From: Mayfieldus sp963781495
GTDB taxonomy: Bacteria > Actinomycetota > Thermoleophilia > Solirubrobacterales > 70-9
Direction of reading: 5' to 3'
Assembly: GCA_963781495.1 (NCBI GenBank)
Contig: CAWAFX010000002.1
Location: 62,001-126,000, forward strand
Length of the DNA stretch: 64,000 nt
Made by a program: the position numbers and the translations under genes. Positions 58,454-64,000 of the stretch are shown piece by piece. Position 1 is the stretch's first letter; each line of letters starts with the position of its first letter. The notes beneath the pieces are model-generated. The model was not told the DNA's origin. It saw only the letters and a list, made by a program, of their open reading frames with translations, and ran no database searches.

Positions 58454-59358
58454 TCGGCCGCTCCGGTGAGCTCGAGGTAGACGTCCTCGAGGGTCGGGCG
58501 GCGCACCTCGAGGCCCTCGAGGTCGACGCCGCGCGCAAGCGCCCATTCGGTCAGCTGGTGAAGTGCCTTCACCGGCGAGCCGGTGTGAAAGGAGACGCTG
58601 CCGTTGCGGCCGCCGGCGGTCGCGGCCTCGCCGGGCAGCTCCGAGACCGATGCCCCGGCGGGCAGCCGGAAGCTGATCGTCGCCGGCGCCCGGTCGCGGT
58701 CGACGATCTCCTGCGGCGCCCCCTCGGCGACGATCTGGCCGCGGGCGATGATCGCCACCCGCCGCGCCAGCACCTGGGCCTCCTCCATGTAGTGGGTGGT
58801 GAGGAAGATCGTCTTGCCGAGCTCGGAGAGGTTCTCGATCAGGGTCCAGAACTGGCGCCGGGCGGAGGGATCGAAGCCGGTCGTCGGCTCGTCGAGGAAA
58901 AGCAGCTCGGGGTCGCCGATCAGCGCCAGGCCGACGTCGAGGCGGCGCTGCTGGCCGCCGGAGAGCTTCTGCGCCCGCCGGTCGGCGGACTCGGTCAGCC
59001 CGATCAGCTCCAGCGTCTCGTCGATCGGCCGCGGCGAGCTGTAGTAGCCGGCGTAGAGGCTCAGCGCCTCGCGCGCGGTCAGGTAGATGTCGGGCTTGGA
59101 CTGCTGGAGGACGAAGCCAACCCGCTCACGCCAGGACCGGTCGGCCCGGGCCGGGTCCTCACCGAGGACGGTCGCCTCGCCCCCGTCGCGGCGCCGAAAC
59201 CCCTCGAGGATCTCGACCGTGGTCGTCTTGCCGGCGCCGTTGGGGCCCAGGAAGGCGAATATCTCGCCGCGTTGCACCTCGAGGTCGATCCCCCGCACCG
59301 CCTCGACGTCGCCGTAGCTCTTTCGCAGGCCGCGAACGGAGATCGCTGCATCTGCCAT
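58450..59358 (-). CDS. ABC transporter ATP-binding protein (DrrA-like)
   Basis: 302 residues. Walker A GPNGAGKTTTVE, signature LSGGQQRRLDVGLAL, Walker B LLFLDEPTTGFD, and the switch histidine TTHYMEEAQ. The C-terminal DrrA/CcmA-type extension (about 225-300) is present, with ISFRLPAGASVSELPG. It powers the permease encoded next. The start is ATG 59358. It follows rapZ by 12 nt on the same strand. Confidence 0.93.
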   Translation of the reverse strand: MADAAISVRGLRKSYGDVEAVRGIDLEVQRGEIFAFLGPNGAGKTTTVEILEGFRRRDGGEATVLGEDPARADRSWRERVGFVLQQSKPDIYLTAREALSLYAGYYSSPRPIDETLELIGLTESADRRAQKLSGGQQRRLDVGLALIGDPELLFLDEPTTGFDPSARRQFWTLIENLSELGKTIFLTTHYMEEAQVLARRVAIIARGQIVAEGAPQEIVDRDRAPATISFRLPAGASVSELPGEAATAGGRNGSVSFHTGSPVKALHQLTEWALARGVDLEGLEVRRPTLEDVYLELTGAAE

Positions 59359-59370
59359 CGCGAAGCGATT

Positions 59371-60291
59371 CTAGGTGGGCCCATCCAACATGACGTCGCG
59401 GTGCTTGACCCGCACCGCGACGTCGTCGCGGCTGCCCAGTCGGCGGGCGATCCGGTCGGCGACGGTGAGCGAGCGGTGGCGGCCGCCGGTGCAGCCGATC
59501 GCGATCGTCAGGTGGCTCTTGCCCTCGGCGACGTAGGCGGGGATCAGGAAGTCGAGCAGCGGCATCAGGCGGCCGTAGAACTCGCCCGCCTGGGTCCCCG
59601 ACTCGACGTACTCGACCACCTTCGGGTCGAGGCCGGTCAGCGGCCGCAGCTCGTCGACGTAGTGAGGGTTGGGCAGGAAGCGGACGTCGAGGGTGAGGTC
59701 GGCCTCGCGCGGGGGGCCGTTCTTGAAGCCGAAGGTCTGCAGGGTGATCGCCATCCGCTGGTCGTCCTGCGCGTCGAGCATCTCCTCGGCGATCCGGCGC
59801 CGAAGGGTGGCGCCGGTCGACCCGGTGGTGTCCATGACGACGTCGGCGCGCTCGCGCAGGGGCGCCAGCAGCGACCGCTCGGTGCGGATCCCCTCCACCA
59901 CCTGGCCGTCGGGGGCCAGCGGGTGGCGGCGGCGGGTCTCCTTGTAGCGGTCGACCAGCGTCTGCTCGTCGGCCTCGAGGAACAGCACCTTGGGCGAGAG
60001 GCCGTCGACGTCGAGGTCGTCGAGCACGTGCAGGAGGTCGTCGAAGTACTCGCCCCCGCGGACGTCGGAGACCACCGCCGCCCGCTGCACGCCGCTGCCG
60101 GGGTGGCGGAAGAGCTCACCGAGCGAGCCGATCATCTCCGGCGGAAGGTTGTCGACGCAGAAGTAGCCACCGTCCTCGAAGGCGGCGATCGCCTCCGACT
60201 TGCCGGCCCCGGAGTGGCCGGTGATCACGACCATCGTGACCTGCTTGCCGTCCTTCTCCATGTCGACCATCGGCTCGGTTCGAAGCTTCAC
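59371..60291 (-). CDS. rapZ: RNase adapter / nucleotide-binding protein RapZ (YvcJ)
   Basis: 306 residues. Walker A GHSGAGKSEA, N-terminal nucleotide-binding fold, and the C-terminal YvcJ domain with SFGFKNGPP-type TFGFKNGPPREADL, FLPNPHYV, and AIGCTGGRHRSLTVADR. In E. coli RapZ directs RNase E to small RNAs; in actinobacteria it lies with uvrC and whiA and its partners are less clear. Start GTG 60291, overlapped at 3 nt distance by the uvrC stop. The usual yvcK-whiA companions are not adjacent here. Confidence 0.93.
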   Translation of the reverse strand: MKLRTEPMVDMEKDGKQVTMVVITGHSGAGKSEAIAAFEDGGYFCVDNLPPEMIGSLGELFRHPGSGVQRAAVVSDVRGGEYFDDLLHVLDDLDVDGLSPKVLFLEADEQTLVDRYKETRRRHPLAPDGQVVEGIRTERSLLAPLRERADVVMDTTGSTGATLRRRIAEEMLDAQDDQRMAITLQTFGFKNGPPREADLTLDVRFLPNPHYVDELRPLTGLDPKVVEYVESGTQAGEFYGRLMPLLDFLIPAYVAEGKSHLTIAIGCTGGRHRSLTVADRIARRLGSRDDVAVRVKHRDVMLDGPT

Positions 60292-60294
60292 AGG

Positions 60295-62181
60295 TCACCC
60301 GGTCCGATTCAGCTGCTCATGAATCTCCCGCGCCAGCTTGCCGGGCATCCCCGGGACGGCCTCCAGCTCCTCGCGCGAGGCGGCCATGAAGCGCTCCGGG
60401 GAACCGAAGTGCTCGAGCAGCGCCCGCTTGCGGATCGGCCCCACTCCGCGCAGCTCGTCGAAGACCGAGCCGGTCATCGCCCGGTCGCGGCGCCCGCGGT
60501 GGTGCTCGATCGCGAACCGGTGCGCCTCGTCGCGGACCCGCTGCAGCAGCTTCAGCCCCTCGGAGTCCTGGGCTAGCTCCAGCGGTGCGGCCTGACCGGG
60601 GACGAAGACCTCCTCCAACCGCTTGGCGAGGCTGATCACGGTCACCCCGCGCTCGGTGAACGGGCGCAGGGCGCGCAGCCCGGCCGCGAGCTGGCCCTTG
60701 CCGCCGTCTATCACGACCAGCGAGGGCAGCGAGGCAAAGCTCTCGTCGCGCTCCGAGTCGTGGGGCGACAGGTCGGCCTGCTCCAGATAGCGGCTCATCC
60801 GCCGCGCCAGGACCTCCTCCATCGCCGCGAAGTCGTCGGGGCCGCTGCGGTCGCCGTTGCCGGCGACGTCGCCGCGGATCCGAAAGCGCCGGTAATGGGC
60901 CTTCTTCGTCGCCCCGCCCTCGAATACGACCATCGAGGCGACCGTGTGCTCGGGCCCGATGTTGGAGATGTCGAAGCCCTCGATGCGGACCGGCAGCTCC
61001 TCCATTCCCAGCGCCTCGCGCAGGGCCGATAGCGACTCGACCCGGCGCTGGCGCCGGTGCTCGCGCCGCAGCCGGTCCTGGTCGAGGGCGAGCTTCGCGT
61101 TGCGCTCGGCGAGCTCGCGCAGGCGGCGCTTGTCGCCGCGCTCGGCGGCGCGGACCTCGACCGGCGCCCCGCGGCGTTCGCTCAGCGCCTCGGCCAGCAG
61201 CGGCGCCCGCTCGCGCAGGTAGGGACCGACGATCAGCATCCGCGGCATGCTCGGCGCGGCGCCGTAGTACTGGCCGATGAACTCCTCCGCCACCTCGGCC
61301 AGCTCGCGCTCGCCCTGATTCTCGAGATAGAAGCTCTGGCGCTCGGCGAGGATCCCGTCGCGGACCTGGAAGACCTGGGCGTTGGCATCGGTGCCCTCGG
61401 CGGCGACCCCGATCAGGTCGGCGGTGCCGACCGAAGCGCCGGCGACCCGCTGGCGCTCGAACAGCGAGCGGACCGCGTTTAAGCGGTCGCGGTGCACGGC
61501 GGCGCGCTCGAAGTCGTGCGCCTGCGAGGCCTGCTCCATCTTCTCCTGCTCGGAGCGCTCGACCTGGTTGTAGCGGCCGGAGAGGAAGTCGACGATCGCG
61601 TCGATGTTGCGCCGGTACTCCTCGCGGTCGACATAGCCGACGCAGGGCGCCCCGCAGCGCTTTATGTAGTAGTCGAGGCAGGGGCTGCCGGAGCGCCGCC
61701 CCGGCTCCGGCCCCTCGCAGGTGCGGTACTGGAACAGCTTGCCGAGCAGGTCGAGGGTCTCGCGCACGCGCTTGGCGCTGGAGAAGGGGCCGAAGTAGGC
61801 ACGGCCCGAGCGGTGGCGCTCGCGGGTGAAGTAGACGCGCGGATACTCCTCGTCGAGGCTGATGGCGACGTAGGGGTAGGACTTGTCGTCGCGCAGGCGG
61901 ATGTTGAACAGCGGCCGGTGGCGCTTGATGAAGCTCTGCTCGGCCAGCAGCGCCTCGGCCTCCGACGCGGTGACGAGGGACTCGATCCGCGCCGTGCGGC
62001 TGGTGAGCACGTTGGCGCCGCCGGAGAAATGCGAGGCGACCCGCTTGCGGATCGAGCGCGCCTTGCCCACGTAGAGGACCGAGCCGTCCTCGGCCAGGAA
62101 CGTGTAGACGCCTGGCGCGTCGGGCAGCGACTTTCGCTGCTCGGCGATGCTTTGGGCGCGTTCTGTCTCATTTGCCGCCAT
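60295..62181 (-). CDS. uvrC: Excinuclease ABC subunit C
   Basis: 628 residues with all UvrC modules: GIY-YIG nuclease (about 20-100; GVYTFLAEDGSVLYVGKARSIRKRV), the Cys motif CLDYYIKRCGAPC, the UVR domain (about 205-240), the RNase-H-like second nuclease (FDISNIGPEHTVASMVVFEGG, VIDGGKGQL), and the C-terminal tandem HhH (GVGPIRKRALLEHFGS). It cuts on both sides of a UvrAB-marked lesion in nucleotide excision repair. Start ATG 62181. It lies upstream of rapZ, as in many actinobacteria. Confidence 0.96.
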   Translation of the reverse strand: MAANETERAQSIAEQRKSLPDAPGVYTFLAEDGSVLYVGKARSIRKRVASHFSGGANVLTSRTARIESLVTASEAEALLAEQSFIKRHRPLFNIRLRDDKSYPYVAISLDEEYPRVYFTRERHRSGRAYFGPFSSAKRVRETLDLLGKLFQYRTCEGPEPGRRSGSPCLDYYIKRCGAPCVGYVDREEYRRNIDAIVDFLSGRYNQVERSEQEKMEQASQAHDFERAAVHRDRLNAVRSLFERQRVAGASVGTADLIGVAAEGTDANAQVFQVRDGILAERQSFYLENQGERELAEVAEEFIGQYYGAAPSMPRMLIVGPYLRERAPLLAEALSERRGAPVEVRAAERGDKRRLRELAERNAKLALDQDRLRREHRRQRRVESLSALREALGMEELPVRIEGFDISNIGPEHTVASMVVFEGGATKKAHYRRFRIRGDVAGNGDRSGPDDFAAMEEVLARRMSRYLEQADLSPHDSERDESFASLPSLVVIDGGKGQLAAGLRALRPFTERGVTVISLAKRLEEVFVPGQAAPLELAQDSEGLKLLQRVRDEAHRFAIEHHRGRRDRAMTGSVFDELRGVGPIRKRALLEHFGSPERFMAASREELEAVPGMPGKLAREIHEQLNRTG

Positions 62182-62231
62182 GAATCAAAGGGTAGGCTCC
62201 TGGCCGCACGGCCAAACCGATGGAGGCTCAG

Positions 62232-63089
62232 ATGAGCAGCGAGACATCCACCCCGACCAGCCCGAGGACGCTGACCAAGGCTCAGCCGCCCGATCTGGAG
62301 ACGATCGAGATCAGCGTCGACGGCGAGATCGGCACGATGACCCTGAACCGGCCCGACTCGCTGAACGCGATGAGCCCGGAGATGATCGGCGAGCTGGTCG
62401 AGGCGTTCGCCTGGTTGGCCGACCTCGCCCCGCTGCGGGCCTTGATCATCACCGGCGCCGGCAACGCGTTCTCGGCCGGCGGCGACGTCAACTGGTTTCG
62501 GACCGGCGTCGAGTCGGAGGAGATCGACCTGCCGTCCAACGTGCGGCGTGGAGCCGAGGTCCTGCACCAGGCGATCATCGACCTGCGCCGGATCCCCTAT
62601 CCGGTGATCGCCGCGGTCAACGGGCCGGCCGCCGGCGCCGGCTTCTCGCTGGCGCTTGCCTGCGATATCCGCATCGCCTCCGAGGAGGCATTCTTCGCCT
62701 GCGCCTACGGGCGCATCGGCGCCTCGCCCGACGGCGGCATGACCTACTTCCTGCCGCGCGTGGTCGGGCCCAGCAAGGCGCTTGAGCTGATGCTCAACGA
62801 CCCCAACCTGACCGCCGCCGACGCGCTGAAGGCGGGGCTGGTCTCCGAGGTCGTCGCGCCCGGCGAGCTGAGCGACCGCGCCCGCGAGAAGGCGGCGAAG
62901 CTGGCCGCCAAGGCCCCCCACTACGTCCGCATGGCGAAGCTGCTGATCGGGCAGAGCCTCGAGAACACCCTCGCCGACCACCTGCAGCTGGAGCGGCACG
63001 GGATCGCCGACAGCATGGCCACCGAGGACCTGCGCGCCGGCGTGACGGCGTTCTTCGCCGGCGAGACGCCTGAGTTCAGCGGCGACTGA
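62232..63089 (+). CDS. Enoyl-CoA hydratase/isomerase (crotonase) family protein
   Basis: About 285 residues. ATG 62232 is preferred because GGAGG lies 5 nt upstream; an ATG at 62220 also exists. Crotonase signature: oxyanion-hole loops NAFSAGGDVNWF and NGPAAGAGFSLALACDIRIASEEAFFACAYGRIG. The position of the second catalytic glutamate (usual SPDGG versus PEIG) reads ASPDGGMTYFLPR, as in isomerase-like members. It acts on 2-enoyl-CoA or related thioesters. Divergent from uvrC. Another acyl-CoA gene in a window rich in such genes. Confidence 0.88.
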   Translation: MSSETSTPTSPRTLTKAQPPDLETIEISVDGEIGTMTLNRPDSLNAMSPEMIGELVEAFAWLADLAPLRALIITGAGNAFSAGGDVNWFRTGVESEEIDLPSNVRRGAEVLHQAIIDLRRIPYPVIAAVNGPAAGAGFSLALACDIRIASEEAFFACAYGRIGASPDGGMTYFLPRVVGPSKALELMLNDPNLTAADALKAGLVSEVVAPGELSDRAREKAAKLAAKAPHYVRMAKLLIGQSLENTLADHLQLERHGIADSMATEDLRAGVTAFFAGETPEFSGD

Positions 63090-63169
63090 ACCTGGCGCTT
63101 GCGCGACCCGTATTCGCCTTTGCAACCGAAGCTAGATTGAATCGCCCAGTCCACGAAAGGAACTCCCTG

Positions 63170-63640
63170 ATGAAGAAGGCACTGAGTCTGATCGCGCTGG
63201 CCGTGGCGGCCGTCGCTCTCGTCGCCTGCGGCAGCAGCAGCTCGAGCAGCAGCAGCACCTCGACGACGTCGGGAGGAGGCGGTGGCGGCGCCAACGCGGC
63301 GGCGGGCGGCGGCTCAGGTGGCGGCGCGGCGACGAGTGGCGGTGGTGGCGGTGGATCGACGGTGAAGGTCTCCGCCGACCCCAGCGGCCAGCTGAAGTTC
63401 AACACCACCAGCCTCACCGCCAAGGCGGGCAGCGACACGTTTGCGTTCACCAACCAGGCTCCGCTGTCGCACGACTTCACGATCGAGACGTCCAGCGGCC
63501 AGAAGGTAGGCGCGACGCCCGTCTTCAGCGGCGGGACCAAGTCGTTCACTGCAACGCTGAAGCCGGGGACCTACAAGTTCCTCTGCACCGTGCCGGGCCA
63601 CGCCGCGGCCGGCATGGAGGGAACGCTGACCGTCAAGTAG
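63170..63640 (+). CDS. Cupredoxin (plastocyanin-like) lipoprotein
   Basis: 156 residues from ATG 63170 (AAAGG upstream). The signal ends in VAC (C20), a lipobox. A Ser/Gly linker (about 21-63) precedes a type 1 copper domain with ligands H101 (LSHDF), C139, H144 and M149 (C-T-V-P-G-H-A-A-A-G-M). It is a single-electron carrier anchored on the outer membrane face, perhaps for a terminal oxidase or copper enzyme. An upstream in-frame start at 63137 is not supported. A strong hairpin terminator follows. Confidence 0.88.
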   Translation: MKKALSLIALAVAAVALVACGSSSSSSSSTSTTSGGGGGGANAAAGGGSGGGAATSGGGGGGSTVKVSADPSGQLKFNTTSLTAKAGSDTFAFTNQAPLSHDFTIETSSGQKVGATPVFSGGTKSFTATLKPGTYKFLCTVPGHAAAGMEGTLTVK

Positions 63641-63666
63641 CCAGGGCGGACAGCCGCTTTACGGGG

Positions 63667-63694
63667 ACGGGGACCGCGATGCGGTCCCCGTTTC
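63667..63694 (+). terminator. Terminator of the cupredoxin gene
   Basis: CGGGGACCGC / GCGGTCCCCG form a 10-bp perfect stem around a GAT loop, followed by TTTCG. It lies 27 nt after the cupredoxin stop and 4 nt from the convergent MaoC gene end, so it may serve both. Confidence 0.75.
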
Positions 63695-63697
63695 GCG

Positions 63698-64000
63698 TCA
63701 GGAGCCGTTCGAGCCCTGGGCGGGCAGGAAGCGGGCGACGCTGTCGGCGACGCAGCAGGGCTTCTCGGAGCCCTCGACCTCGACCGTGAAGCGGGTCACC
63801 ATCTGCCACCAGCCGCCCTTGACCTCTTCGAGCTCGACAACCTCGGCGCTGGCGCGGATCTTGGCACCGGCCGGGACCGGGGCCGGGAAGCGGATCTTGT
63901 TCCAGCCGTAGTTGACGCCGAGCTGAAAGCCGCTCGCCTCGATCAGCTCGAGCCGGAAGCCGTCGATCATCGACAGGGTCAGGTTGCCGTGGGCGATCGG
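63698..64000 (-). CDS. MaoC-family dehydratase, C-terminal part (runs off the window)
   Basis: The last 100 residues of a single hot-dog MaoC/NodN-type (R)-enoyl-CoA hydratase. IAHGNLTLSMIDGF (the H of the catalytic motif) is followed by GVNYGWNKIRFPAPVPAGAKIRASAEVVELEEV, the Rv0130/HtdZ-like core, ending VARFLPAQGS. It hydrates trans-2-enoyl-CoA to (R)-3-hydroxyacyl-CoA. The start lies outside the window. It is convergent with the cupredoxin gene. Confidence 0.85.
   Translation of the reverse strand, partial: PIAHGNLTLSMIDGFRLELIEASGFQLGVNYGWNKIRFPAPVPAGAKIRASAEVVELEEVKGGWWQMVTRFTVEVEGSEKPCCVADSVARFLPAQGSNGS

Overview
The window is high-GC, densely packed DNA from what looks like a free-living aerobic actinobacterium, most likely of the Thermoleophilia/Solirubrobacterales type. 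The evidence is the composition, the Gram-positive LexA box (GAAC-N4-GTTC), frequent GTG and TTG starts, a type A-like RNase P RNA, a GTP-type PEP carboxykinase, a PknB-like kinase, and no sign of phage, IS elements or CRISPR. The genus cannot be named from sequence alone.

Layout. 0-5.9 kb: the end of a MaoC-type dehydratase, a winged-helix protein, an SCP2-like protein, a small secreted protein, and a minus-strand run (HhH protein, GNAT, acyl-CoA dehydrogenase, SDR). 5.9-14.5 kb: central carbon genes, namely a Chloroflexus-like malyl-CoA/beta-methylmalyl-CoA lyase, a GH5-like secreted protein, TrpB2, pckG, and a plus-strand operon of two acyl-CoA ligase subunits (sucCD-like) with a ferredoxin-like protein. 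14.5-25 kb: a secreted X-Pro-peptidase-like hydrolase, an acyl-CoA synthetase, a class III aminotransferase, an ACT-domain protein, a PAS-GGDEF-EAL protein and YyaL. 25-31 kb: PhzF-like, glnA, an AhpD-like protein behind a palindromic operator, an RlpA-like wall protein behind a c-di-AMP riboswitch, rnpB, a zinc ribbon, lexA with its SOS box, and tRNA-Leu. 31-42.4 kb: secG, a split cytochrome c maturation set (ccmE, ccmF and a ccmI-like gene; then tlpA-like and ccmH 5 kb away), an ECF42-type sigma factor with two DGPF/YCII partners, tRNA-Gly and wecB. 42.4-45.2 kb: an accessory patch of secreted proteins, including three tandem six-cysteine lipoproteins. 45-64 kb: argS, rlmH, a Ste24-like protease, a phosphoesterase, a lipoprotein-kinase pair, tgt, the glycolytic operon gap-pgk-tpiA-gpmI, an ABC exporter, rapZ, uvrC, an enoyl-CoA hydratase, a cupredoxin lipoprotein and a second MaoC protein.

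Functionally this is mostly housekeeping: lower glycolysis/gluconeogenesis, acyl-CoA and glyoxylate-type metabolism, cytochrome c assembly and cell-wall control. The accessory interest lies in the lipoprotein cassette, the kinase-lipoprotein pair, the ECF42 locus and the palindrome-controlled AhpD-like gene.

Quality note. At least nine otherwise intact genes, several of them essential (glnA, argS, ccmF, gpmI), each carry a single apparent 1-nt indel, mostly in short homopolymers. The likeliest cause is assembly or sequencing error (draft or metagenome-derived sequence) rather than biology. Such genes are annotated as single CDSs with the break position given.
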